The notes under the pieces: model-generated
Database searches by the model: none
What the model saw: the letters and a program-made list of their open reading frames with translations, nothing else
Told to the model about the DNA's origin: nothing
Position numbers and translations under genes: made by a program
Source of the DNA: Christiangramia sp. OXR-203
GTDB lineage: Bacteria > Bacteroidota > Bacteroidia > Flavobacteriales > Flavobacteriaceae
DNA length: 64,000 bases
Direction: 5' to 3'
Assembly: GCF_034372165.1 (NCBI RefSeq)
Contig: NZ_CP139698.1
Span: 1,860,001 to 1,924,000, forward strand
Shown here: positions 53,417 through 61,156 of the stretch, in pieces
Numbering within the stretch: position 1 is the first letter of the stretch
How the letters are laid out: the number at the start of each line of letters is the position of its first letter

Positions 53417-54484
53417 ATGAAAAAGCATAATTTCAGTGCAGGTCCGTGCATATTACCACAAGAAGTATTTCAGGAAGCTTCCCAGGCAATTCTGAATTTT
53501 AATAATTCAGGTCTCTCGATATTGGAGATCTCACACCGTAGTGCAGATTTCGTGTCGGTTATGGAGGAGGCTCAAAATCTAGCTCTTGAACTTCTGGGTT
53601 TACAGGATAAAGGTTATAAAGCACTTTTTCTTCAGGGAGGCGCGAGTATGCAATTCTTAATGACCGCTTATAATTTATTGGATAACAAAGCGGCCTATCT
53701 AAACACAGGTACATGGTCTTCTAAAGCGATCAAGGAAGCTCAACTATTTGGTGAGGTGATAGAAGTAGCATCCTCAAAAGACAAGAACTTTAATTATATT
53801 CCGAAGAATTATTCTATTCCAGTAGATGCAGACTATTTTCACTGCACCAGTAACAATACGATTTTTGGAACACAGATGAAGGAATTTCCAAAAACTGATG
53901 TTCCCAGCGTCTGTGACATGAGTAGTGATATATTTTCAAGACAACTAGATTTTGAAGATTTTGACCTTATATATGCCGGAGCCCAGAAAAATATGGGACC
54001 AGCCGGAACTGTTCTTGTTGTTATTAAAGAAAGTATTTTAGGCAAAGTTGACCGGAAGATCCCAAGTATGATGGATTATCAGGTACATATCTCCAAGGAT
54101 AGTATGTTCAATACACCTCCTGTTTACGCAGTATATGTTTCCATGCTTACCATGCGATGGATTAAAAAGAACGGTGGTATCGCTGCTATGGAAAAAAGAA
54201 ACGCAGAGAAAGCTGCTCTATTATACGACGAAATTGATCGTAATCCTTTGTTCGAAGGTTTCGCCGCGAAAGAAGACAGGTCACCAATGAACCCTACTTT
54301 CAACCTTAAAAATGAAGCTCATAAAGATCAATTCGATAAAATGTGGAAAGATGCTGGCGTAAATGGTCTTAGCGGACATAGAAGTGTTGGTGGATACAGA
54401 GCTTCCATGTACAATGCTCTATCGATAGAAAGTGTGCAGGTAGTAGTAGATCTCATGCAGAAATTAGAGAAAGAAATAAACTAA
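53417..54484 (+). CDS. serC: Phosphoserine aminotransferase
   Basis: A 355-residue PLP enzyme converting 3-phosphohydroxypyruvate to phosphoserine in serine synthesis (and acting in pyridoxal phosphate synthesis). The Schiff-base Lys191 lies in YAGAQKNMGPAG. HNFSAGPCILP at the N-terminus, FLQGGASMQF and HRSVGGYRASMYNA near the end, where the family has RHxxVGGxRASxYNA, are hallmarks. It is followed 17 bases later by serA, so two serine pathway steps are cotranscribed. serB is not in the window. Confidence 0.97.
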   Translation: MKKHNFSAGPCILPQEVFQEASQAILNFNNSGLSILEISHRSADFVSVMEEAQNLALELLGLQDKGYKALFLQGGASMQFLMTAYNLLDNKAAYLNTGTWSSKAIKEAQLFGEVIEVASSKDKNFNYIPKNYSIPVDADYFHCTSNNTIFGTQMKEFPKTDVPSVCDMSSDIFSRQLDFEDFDLIYAGAQKNMGPAGTVLVVIKESILGKVDRKIPSMMDYQVHISKDSMFNTPPVYAVYVSMLTMRWIKKNGGIAAMEKRNAEKAALLYDEIDRNPLFEGFAAKEDRSPMNPTFNLKNEAHKDQFDKMWKDAGVNGLSGHRSVGGYRASMYNALSIESVQVVVDLMQKLEKEIN

Positions 54485-54501
54485 TCCAGACATATATTAA
54501 A

Positions 54502-55455
54502 ATGAAAGTATTAGCAAATGACGGTTTATCTCAAAGTGGTGTACAACTATTAAAGGATGCCGGCTTTGAAGTCATCATCAAAAAAGTTGCCCAGGATCAA
54601 CTGGAAGATTACTTGAAAAGTAATGGCATTAGTGTCCTCCTTGTACGCAGTGCAACAGAGGTTCGCAAAAATATAATCGATAATTGTATACATCTCAAAG
54701 TTATTGGACGCGGTGGTGTTGGAATGGATAATATCGATGTGGAATACGCCAAAAGTAAGGGTATCTCTGTAATAAATACTCCGGAAGCTTCTTCGGCATC
54801 TGTAGCAGAGCTTGTTTTTGCTCATCTTTTTGGAGGTGCCAGAAAACTGCATGATTCCAATAGAAATATGCCTTTGGAAGGAGATTCAAGGTTTAAGGAT
54901 CTAAAAAAGTCTTATGCTGGTGGATCTGAATTGCGTGGAAAAACCCTTGGAATTATAGGCCTGGGAAGAATTGGTCGTGAAGTAGCTAAAATTGCATTAG
55001 GAGTTGGAATGCGTGTGGTTGCCAGCGATAAGGCGGTGGGAGAAACTGAAATTACACTGGAGTTCTATAATGACCAGAAGGTTACTATTCCTATTAAGAC
55101 TGAACCTGTAGATCAAATAATAGAGCATGCAGATTTTATAAGTTTACATGTTCCCGCACAGTCCAGTCCAGTTATTGGTAAAGCTGAATTTGATAAAATG
55201 AAAAAGGGTGTGGGGATCATCAACACCGCTCGTGGTGGGATTTTAGATGAAGAAGCGCTCCTGGTAGCGATCGAAGAAGAAAAAGTTTCTTTTGCTGCTC
55301 TGGATACTTTTGAAAACGAACCCTCCCCAGCTATAAAATTATTGATGAACGAAAGTATTTCCCTTAGTCCGCATATTGGTGCTGCAACTAGTGAAGCTCA
55401 GGAAAGAATTGGAGAAGAACTGGCACATCAAATTATCAAAATATTTAAAAAATAA
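54502..55455 (+). CDS. serA: D-3-phosphoglycerate dehydrogenase
   Basis: A 317-residue D-2-hydroxyacid dehydrogenase catalysing the first step of serine synthesis, 3-phosphoglycerate to 3-phosphohydroxypyruvate. The NAD loop GLGRIGREVAK is at about 154-164. The catalytic Arg lies in NTARGGILDE and the Glu/His pair in ENEP and SPHIGAATSEAQ. There is no C-terminal ACT domain, so this short form is probably not feedback-inhibited by serine through ACT. It lies between serC and a DUF937-like gene, with six bases to the latter. Confidence 0.94.
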   Translation: MKVLANDGLSQSGVQLLKDAGFEVIIKKVAQDQLEDYLKSNGISVLLVRSATEVRKNIIDNCIHLKVIGRGGVGMDNIDVEYAKSKGISVINTPEASSASVAELVFAHLFGGARKLHDSNRNMPLEGDSRFKDLKKSYAGGSELRGKTLGIIGLGRIGREVAKIALGVGMRVVASDKAVGETEITLEFYNDQKVTIPIKTEPVDQIIEHADFISLHVPAQSSPVIGKAEFDKMKKGVGIINTARGGILDEEALLVAIEEEKVSFAALDTFENEPSPAIKLLMNESISLSPHIGAATSEAQERIGEELAHQIIKIFKK

Positions 55456-55461
55456 AAGGCA

Positions 55462-56010
55462 ATGGCAAATATTCTGGATCTTTTCAAAATTTCATCAGGT
55501 AAGGAACTCATCCAAAATACTCATGAGGAATTAAACCTGGATAAAGAGTTGGTTCTGGAAATATTCGCATGTCTATTGCCGTGGACTATTTCAAGAGTCG
55601 AACTATCTAAATCCAGATCAGCGCTGGCAAAATTCAGTGATTTGAAGTTTGAAGATTTATTGAAGGATAGTTCTATTATCTCTTCGGAAGATAAAAAGGT
55701 GATGAATTCATTCCTCGAAGATACATTCGAGATAGAGTCTAATAGTTCAGTAAAAATTACAACTATTGCTGAAAACTTTACAGTTTCAATCATTGCTGAA
55801 ATTCAATCCAGAAATGGCAAATTGGAGCTTACTGAAATTAAAAGAACTTTATTAGGTGCTTCTGAAAAAGCTTCAGCAGAATTTATAAAAGTAATTATGA
55901 GTGGAGCAAATGACTCTGGCAATCTTATAAAACCTGCCGGGAGAATTGCACTGGAAGATAAAGACTCTTCCGAAGATAGCATCTTAGGAGGTTATACAGG
56001 AGGGAAATAA
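55462..56010 (+). CDS. DUF937-like protein
   Basis: A 182-residue protein with a start (NILDLFKISSGKELIQNT) and end (SILGGYTGGK) like those of DUF937 proteins of Bacteroidota, which also begin with ILDLL and a GK motif. The middle is helical with conserved hydrophobic positions. No membrane segments or catalytic motif. The function is unknown. It follows serA by six bases and is probably cotranscribed with serC-serA. Confidence 0.72.
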   Translation: MANILDLFKISSGKELIQNTHEELNLDKELVLEIFACLLPWTISRVELSKSRSALAKFSDLKFEDLLKDSSIISSEDKKVMNSFLEDTFEIESNSSVKITTIAENFTVSIIAEIQSRNGKLELTEIKRTLLGASEKASAEFIKVIMSGANDSGNLIKPAGRIALEDKDSSEDSILGGYTGGK

Positions 56011-56040
56011 GGAACGCTTATTGCAGCTAATTAAAATCTT

Positions 56041-56460
56041 ATGAAGAATCTAATTTACATTTGCCTACTAGCCTTATTTATATATAGTTGTGGCTCCGGG
56101 AGATCAAGAGATATAAAGAACAAGGATGCTACTAATGATACAGTTCGCATAGCCAATGATAGTCTCGAATATGAAATTATCATTATTGAGCCAGGTTTTA
56201 ATTTATTTATAAACTCTGTTGCACGACCAAGAGGATATCACACGCAGTCTTATCTGGAGAATAAAAATCAGTTTTTGGTAACTGAATATAATACGAGGGT
56301 TATGCAGCCACAAACCTACGATCCTAATTTATATATCAATCAAATAAACTACGATCCGAATATAGATTATGGGTATGAGGTGAATTATTTGCTGTACAAT
56401 TATTTTGTTTTTTTCAGCAGACATTACAATCAACGATTTAGTGTTCCTACACGAATTTGA
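56041..56460 (+). CDS. DUF6146-like lipoprotein
   Basis: A 139-residue lipoprotein. Signal MKNLIYICLLALFIYSC has the lipobox IYSC with Cys17 (followed by GSG). The mature part has a basic-acidic linker and a compact Tyr/Asn-rich domain: EYEIIIIEPGFNLFINSVARP, QSYLENKNQFLVTEYN and RHYNQRFSVP. This matches the DUF6146 family, small lipoproteins of Flavobacteriia with unknown function. It follows the DUF937-like gene by 30 bases and may share its transcript. Confidence 0.82.
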   Translation: MKNLIYICLLALFIYSCGSGRSRDIKNKDATNDTVRIANDSLEYEIIIIEPGFNLFINSVARPRGYHTQSYLENKNQFLVTEYNTRVMQPQTYDPNLYINQINYDPNIDYGYEVNYLLYNYFVFFSRHYNQRFSVPTRI

Positions 56461-56477
56461 TTTTTTAAGCAAAATCG

Positions 56478-56485
56478 TATATTTG
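56478..56485 (+). promoter_or_regulatory. -7 element (TATATTTG) abutting the DUF6787-like start
   Basis: An exact TAnnTTTG match ends four bases before the ATG at 56490. Transcription would start at or next to the start codon, giving a leaderless or nearly leaderless mRNA. Confidence 0.45.
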
Positions 56486-56489
56486 CCGT

Positions 56490-56795
56490 ATGAAAAAATT
56501 GAAGGCTAGATGGGGAATTGATGATAACTGGCAGCTCTTCGTCATATTGCTGGTATTTGCCATCACGGGTTCTTCCTCTGCGAAAATTGCTGGTCCGCTC
56601 TGTGAATTTCTCGGAATCACTTCTGAAACTACACATTGGAGCATTTACTGGACACTTCGAATTTTATTGATCTTTCCAATCTACCAGGTTTTACTGGTTA
56701 GTTTTGGTTGGATCTTTGGTCAATTTCAATTTTTCTGGGCTTTCGAAAAGAAAATGTTGAGCAGACTGGGTTTTGCTAAAATGTTCAATTCTTAA
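56490..56795 (+). CDS. DUF6787-like membrane protein
   Basis: A 101-residue membrane protein with two to three hydrophobic segments. KARWGIDDNWQLFVILLVFAITGSSS (outlined) begins the first helix and YWTLRILLIFPIYQVLLVSFGWIFGQFQFFWAFEKKML covers the second and third (outlined). WAFEKKMLSRLG is the conserved end of this flavobacterial family. Function is unknown. Its stop is directly followed by the start of the next gene (56796), so the two form an operon. Confidence 0.82.
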   Translation: MKKLKARWGIDDNWQLFVILLVFAITGSSSAKIAGPLCEFLGITSETTHWSIYWTLRILLIFPIYQVLLVSFGWIFGQFQFFWAFEKKMLSRLGFAKMFNS

Positions 56796-57122
56796 ATGGC
56801 TTTACTGAAGAACATACTCCTAACATTTACAGCAGTCCTTATACTGCTTCCTACCGGAGTGAGTTTTTCTCATACTTTCTCAGGTCATGGACATAAATTG
56901 TGTGATAATTATGCAGATCAGCATTATCATGAAAAGTCTTTAGATTGCGAACTTCATAAGTTTCAAGAGAATCCAATAATATCTCTGGACTTCCAGAGTT
57001 TTGAATTTGCTCAGGTTTTCTATACCTCTACTCTTACCTACGATTATTATCGATTATTAAATGATTATGAACCATTGTGCTATGAGCTACGTGGTCCACC
57101 TGCTTTATCTATTACAGGATAA
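56796..57122 (+). CDS. Small exported His/Cys-rich protein
   Basis: A 108-residue exported protein: hydrophobic signal (MALLKNILLTFTAVLILLPTG) and mature part starting near SFSHTFSGHGHKLCDNY. Within about 35 residues there are seven His and two Cys (SGHGHKLCDNYADQHYHEKS in outline), a likely metal-binding patch. The C-terminal half is Tyr-rich. It sits directly between the DUF6787-like gene and a TonB receptor with a His-rich loop. A periplasmic metal-binding accessory to that receptor is a reasonable but unproven role. I do not recognise the family. Confidence 0.75.
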   Translation: MALLKNILLTFTAVLILLPTGVSFSHTFSGHGHKLCDNYADQHYHEKSLDCELHKFQENPIISLDFQSFEFAQVFYTSTLTYDYYRLLNDYEPLCYELRGPPALSITG

Positions 57123-57150
57123 TTCAGTAATAATCATTTAAAATATTTCA

Positions 57151-59457
57151 ATGCGTAACACAATGTTATTGACACTGCTATTGGCAGTGCAGTCTATTAT
57201 TTATGGACAGAATTCCCTGAGCGGAAAAATCACCGATCTGGACACCCAGGAACCAGTTTTTAGTGCAAACATTTATTTCCCTGCTCTGGAAAGAGGGACG
57301 ATGACAGATCTTGATGGTAATTTTAAAATATCAGATCTGCCTAGCGGTAATTTCAAAATGGTGATATCCTCTATAGGTTATGCCAGTTATACACAGGATG
57401 TGGTTCTACCTTCCCAGGATATTACCATTACCTTAAAACCTTCAGCCATAGAGATGGAAGAGGTTATAGTCTCTACTCCTTTTCACCAGTTACAAAGCGA
57501 TAATGTAATGAAGGTGGAACGCGAAAGTGTTTCTGAACTTTCTAAAAATGGAGCTGTAAATCTTTCCGAAGGAATTACTCAAATAGCGGGAGTTGAAAAT
57601 CTAACGACTGGATTGGGTATTGGAAAACCAGTAATTAGAGGATTGAGTTCTAATCGTGTGCTTGTTTATACCCAGGGAGTTCGTTTAGAGAATCAGCAAT
57701 ATGGCGATGAGCATGGCCTGGGAATTAGTTCAAAAGGAATTGCCAGCGTGGAAGTGATAAAAGGCCCTGCCTCTTTACTCTACGGAAGTGATGCGATTGG
57801 TGGAGTTTTATATCTGAACCCTGAAAGATACGCCCCTGAAAGTAGTACGACAGCAAGTTTAGAATCAGATTATTTCGCTAATACGCTGGGGTATCAAACA
57901 AGTTTGATGGCTTCTACCGCCGGTAATCGATTAAAGTTTATTGCACGGGGAAGTTATGCGGCTCATAGTGATTATGAAACAGGAGATGGAGAAAGAGTTA
58001 CTAATACTCGTTTCAATGAGAAGGATATTAAAGCTGGAATTGGCTTTCAGAACAGTGTTTATAAAGGAGATCTACGATATAACTTTAATAATTCAGAAAT
58101 TGGTATTCCTGAAGAATTAGGTGTTCAATCTACTAACAAAGACCCACTTCTACCCTACCAGAATATTGACAACCATATCCTGAGTCTTGATAACAAGTTC
58201 TATCTGAATAATTCCAGTATCGACCTGAAAGTTGGTTACCAGTTCAATGATCGCCAGGAATTTGAAGATCATCATCACGAAGATCATGAAGGTGAAGAGC
58301 ACGAAGAACACGAGGGTGAAGAGCATGAAGAGGAAGAACATGAAGGGGAAGAGCATGAAGGGGAAGAGCATGAAGGTGATGAACCAGCTCTTGAGATGCA
58401 TTTGGAAACCTTGAACTATAATTTAAAATATAATTTCCCTAAGTTCGATAACCTTGATGTTATTGCCGGAGTACAGGGAATGTGGCAGAGCAACGAAAAT
58501 TTTGGTGAGGAAATCCTAATACCTGATGCGACAACTACTGACTTTGGGGTCTTCGCCACTGCGCATTACCATTTATCAAAAATCGATTTACAAGGAGGAA
58601 TTAGATATGACAACAGGTCTATTGAAACAGAATCATATATCGCAGAGGATGGAGATATTCTGGATGAAGTAGATAGACAGTTCAATAGTTTTAATGGAGC
58701 TATAGGTGCGAAATTCGATATTACCGATAATCTTACCTCAAGATTAAATTTTGCGAGTGGATTTAGAGCGCCTAACTTATCTGAACTAACCTCTAATGGT
58801 TCTCACAATGGTGCTAACAGATACGAAATTGGGAATCCTGATCTTGATAATGAACAGAACTTCCAAATTGATCTTGCGGTTGAATGGAGAAATCAACATT
58901 TCGAAGCTTTTGTTAATGGTTTTTCCAATAATGTAAATGACTATATATTTATAAGTCCGTCGGGAGAAATTATAGATAATGAAAACGTATTTCGTTATCA
59001 ACAGGATGATGCTAAATTGTATGGAGGTGAAATAGGTATCCATCTTCACCCCCACCCATTGGATTGGCTTCACCTGGAAAGTAGCTTTGAAACGGTAACC
59101 GGAAAACTGGACAATGATGATTACTTACCCTTAATTCCAGCAAACTCCCTTACGAATACGTTCAGGGTCGAGTTTGACAAAGGGAAGTTATTATCAGGTT
59201 CTTATAGTTTTATAACATTAAAAAATGTGTTTGATCAGGAAAATCCTGGCAGTTTCGAAACTCGAACTGGTGGGTACAGCCTGGTTAACCTGGGTGCCGG
59301 AACTGAAATTAGAACAAACAGCGCATTATTTGAATTGCGACTAAGTATGAATAATCTGTTTGATAAAGATTATTTCTCACACCTGTCCAGATTGAAGAAT
59401 GATGGAATTTCTAATATTGGCAGAGACATAATGCTCTCAGCTAATATCCATATCTAA
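57151..59457 (+). CDS. TonB-dependent receptor with His/Glu-rich extracellular loop
   Basis: A 768-residue outer-membrane receptor. A signal peptide (MRNTMLLTLLLAVQSIIYG) precedes a carboxypeptidase-regulatory-like domain (about 20-95), the plug (about 110-225: GVENLTTGLGIGKPVIRGL, VLVYTQGVRLENQ, VEVIKGPASLLYGSDAIGGVL) and the beta-barrel. Residues 373-411 form a loop of EGEEH-type repeats with ten His, a probable metal-binding surface loop. The C-terminus ends in aromatic-free IMLSANIHI, near the usual beta-signal. Zinc or a similar divalent cation is the likeliest substrate, by analogy with His-rich ZnuD-like receptors. Three small genes precede it. Confidence 0.93.
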   Translation: MRNTMLLTLLLAVQSIIYGQNSLSGKITDLDTQEPVFSANIYFPALERGTMTDLDGNFKISDLPSGNFKMVISSIGYASYTQDVVLPSQDITITLKPSAIEMEEVIVSTPFHQLQSDNVMKVERESVSELSKNGAVNLSEGITQIAGVENLTTGLGIGKPVIRGLSSNRVLVYTQGVRLENQQYGDEHGLGISSKGIASVEVIKGPASLLYGSDAIGGVLYLNPERYAPESSTTASLESDYFANTLGYQTSLMASTAGNRLKFIARGSYAAHSDYETGDGERVTNTRFNEKDIKAGIGFQNSVYKGDLRYNFNNSEIGIPEELGVQSTNKDPLLPYQNIDNHILSLDNKFYLNNSSIDLKVGYQFNDRQEFEDHHHEDHEGEEHEEHEGEEHEEEEHEGEEHEGEEHEGDEPALEMHLETLNYNLKYNFPKFDNLDVIAGVQGMWQSNENFGEEILIPDATTTDFGVFATAHYHLSKIDLQGGIRYDNRSIETESYIAEDGDILDEVDRQFNSFNGAIGAKFDITDNLTSRLNFASGFRAPNLSELTSNGSHNGANRYEIGNPDLDNEQNFQIDLAVEWRNQHFEAFVNGFSNNVNDYIFISPSGEIIDNENVFRYQQDDAKLYGGEIGIHLHPHPLDWLHLESSFETVTGKLDNDDYLPLIPANSLTNTFRVEFDKGKLLSGSYSFITLKNVFDQENPGSFETRTGGYSLVNLGAGTEIRTNSALFELRLSMNNLFDKDYFSHLSRLKNDGISNIGRDIMLSANIHI
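58288..58380 (+). repeat. Tandem 15-bp repeat coding EGEEH
   Basis: Degenerate copies of GAAGGGGAAGAGCAT run through the His/Glu loop of the TonB receptor. The last two copies differ little, so copy number could vary between strains without breaking the frame. Confidence 0.7.
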
Positions 59458-59460
59458 CTA

Positions 59461-59495
59461 AAAAGGGCTACTGTTATTAGTAGCCCTTTTTAATT
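59461..59495. terminator. Bidirectional terminator
   Basis: AAAAGGGCTACT (59461-59472) and AGTAGCCCTTTT (59479-59490) form a 12-base stem with a six-base loop. It serves the TonB receptor and the convergent gene at 59511. Confidence 0.88.
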
Positions 59496-59510
59496 TTTAT
59501 CTGGTAAATT

Positions 59511-59816
59511 CTAGTAGCTTTCTACTTCGATCACCTGTGGTTGCATCATAGGTTCCTTTTTCCAAACATAGGTATATAAATACATCAATGTAAATGTTGG
59601 AATTATGTCAGTCCCAGAAAGGATCTCTTCAATGAAAACAAGCACTGAGGCTAATTTACCTTTTCTACCTGGATACATATCTCTCATCTTTTTAGCAGCA
59701 TATGGTGCCCAGAGTAAATCCAAAAACGGACCTACAAAGGGAATGGCAACAGTTGCCATCCCTACAAGGTCATATACCAGACCTTTTGCAAATAATTTAT
59801 TTTTAAATAGCTTCAT
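59511..59816 (-). CDS. Small membrane protein of unknown function
   Basis: A 101-residue protein with two to three hydrophobic segments (LVYDLVGMATVAIPFVGPFLD in outline and IIPTFTLMYLYTYVWKK). The middle is basic (KKMRDMYPGRKGKL). Small membrane proteins of this pattern are common in Bacteroidota, but I see no family motif. It has its own candidate -7 element at 59855-59862, which lies at the 3' end of folE, so it may be transcribed both alone and by read-through from msrA-folE. Confidence 0.75.
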   Translation of the reverse strand: MKLFKNKLFAKGLVYDLVGMATVAIPFVGPFLDLLWAPYAAKKMRDMYPGRKGKLASVLVFIEEILSGTDIIPTFTLMYLYTYVWKKEPMMQPQVIEVESY

Positions 59817-59854
59817 GTTTTTTGGTTTTGACTATCTAAAAGCAAATAAAGTGC

Positions 59855-59862
59855 CAAATTTA
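59855..59862 (-). promoter_or_regulatory. Candidate -7 element (TAAATTTG) inside the end of folE
   Basis: An exact TAnnTTTG match on the minus strand, 39 bases before the start at 59816. Confidence 0.4.
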
Positions 59863-60462
59863 TTTAAGGTCTGAGCTTATAAGTTTCAGGAATTCATTCC
59901 TGGTTTCTATTTCTTTGAACTGTCCACGGAAACCCGAGGTTGTTGTAGCACTATTCTGCTTCTGTACTCCACGCATCATCATACACATATGGACCGCTTC
60001 GATCACTACAGCTACTCCCTGAGGCTGCAGTGTATTGTTCAAACATTCCAGAATATCATGAGTTAGTCTTTCCTGTACTTGTAGTCTTCGAGCAAAAACA
60101 TCCACAACCCGAGGAAGTTTACTTAATCCCACGATCTTTCCGTTAGGAATGTATGCTATATGGGCTTTACCGAAGAATGGCAGCATATGATGCTCGCAAA
60201 GAGAATATAGCTCAATATCCTTTACCACAACCATTTCGTCATAATCTTCAGAGAACATCGCTTTCTTCAGGATTTTTTCAGCATCCATTTCATATCCCTG
60301 TGTTAAGAATTGCATTGCTTTGGCGGCTCTTTCAGGAGTCTTTACAATTCCCTCGCGTTCCGGATTTTCCCCTACCCCCACTATTATGTCCTGGAAGCTC
60401 TGTTTCATTTTACCAGTAACCTCCTGGTTATATTCTTCAAAAAATTTATATGCCATGATCAT
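59860..60462 (-). CDS. folE: GTP cyclohydrolase I
   Basis: A 200-residue enzyme converting GTP to dihydroneopterin triphosphate, the first step to folate and pterins. Zinc ligands are Cys89 and His92 in SLCEHHMLP and Cys160 in [29 protein letters not shown] and RLQVQERLT are hallmarks of the type I (FolE) enzyme, and residues 160-170 carry the GxxR/QNS phosphate pocket. The start is ATG 60462 (MIMAYKFF) or ATG 60456. It overlaps the end of msrA by 17 bases (or 11). Confidence 0.96.
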   Translation of the reverse strand: MIMAYKFFEEYNQEVTGKMKQSFQDIIVGVGENPEREGIVKTPERAAKAMQFLTQGYEMDAEKILKKAMFSEDYDEMVVVKDIELYSLCEHHMLPFFGKAHIAYIPNGKIVGLSKLPRVVDVFARRLQVQERLTHDILECLNNTLQPQGVAVVIEAVHMCMMMRGVQKQNSATTTSGFRGQFKEIETRNEFLKLISSDLK

Positions 60463-61009
60463 TAGTTTGCTTCAGCTTATCTGAAAAGTATTTTTTTAGC
60501 TTTGTTATTTTCGGGTCGATTATAAATTGACAATATGGTTGTTGCCTGTGCTGATTGTAGAAGTCCTGATGTTCCTGTTCTGCAACGTAGAAAGCGGAAG
60601 CTTCAGTAACTTCGGTTACGATAGGATCGTCAAACGCATTCTCTTCTTCAATGATCTCTATTGTTTTTTTAGCAACCTTCTCCTGTTCTTCATCGTGAAA
60701 GAATATCGCACTTCTATATTGAGTTCCAACATCATTCTGTTGTCTATTAAGCGTAGTAGGATCATGAGTTGCAAAAAACACCATTAATAATTCGTTGTAT
60801 GTAATCTTACCTGGATCGTACGTAATTTGTATTGCTTCAGCATGACCGGTGCGACCTGTAATGATCTCTCTATATGCGGGATTCTTAATCGCACCACCTG
60901 TAAAACCTGATACCACTTTTTCTACACCATCTAATCGCTGAAAAACAGCCTCTGTACACCAGAAACATCCTCCGGCAAGAGTCGCTTTCATCAAATTATC
61001 TTCTTTCAT
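60446..61009 (-). CDS. msrA: Peptide-methionine (S)-S-oxide reductase
   Basis: A 187-residue MsrA reducing methionine-S-sulfoxide in proteins. GGCFWC carries the catalytic Cys15, with [24 protein letters not shown] and [26 protein letters not shown] (outlined) as further signatures. A resolving Cys appears in YCQFI. The ATG at 61009 follows from the alignment; a TTG three codons upstream is possible. A consensus TAAATTTG is present at 61035-61042. It overlaps folE, so the two are cotranscribed and translationally coupled. Confidence 0.95.
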   Translation of the reverse strand: MKEDNLMKATLAGGCFWCTEAVFQRLDGVEKVVSGFTGGAIKNPAYREIITGRTGHAEAIQITYDPGKITYNELLMVFFATHDPTTLNRQQNDVGTQYRSAIFFHDEEQEKVAKKTIEIIEEENAFDDPIVTEVTEASAFYVAEQEHQDFYNQHRQQPYCQFIIDPKITKLKKYFSDKLKQTNDHGI

Positions 61010-61034
61010 AACCTGCAATATAATTTTTGTTTAT

Positions 61035-61042
61035 CAAATTTA
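61035..61042 (-). promoter_or_regulatory. Candidate -7 element (TAAATTTG) for msrA-folE
   Basis: An exact TAnnTTTG match on the minus strand, 26 bases before the msrA start at 61009. Confidence 0.5.
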
Positions 61043-61156
61043 ATGTCTAATTAAACAAAAAACACCTCGTTTAACGGGAATTTAATGAAAAACTTTGCCG
61101 ATAAAGATTAAGCATATACTTTTACATAAATAACAATATTGAACATTCATCAATAA

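Noticed and set aside
58288-58380. CRISPR-like repeat array
   Set aside because: It is a short coding tandem repeat without spacers.
58150-58401. An open frame opposite the His/Glu repeat of the TonB receptor, rich in Phe and Met
   Set aside because: It is the complement of the repeat and only reflects its codons; the receptor frame is complete and conserved.
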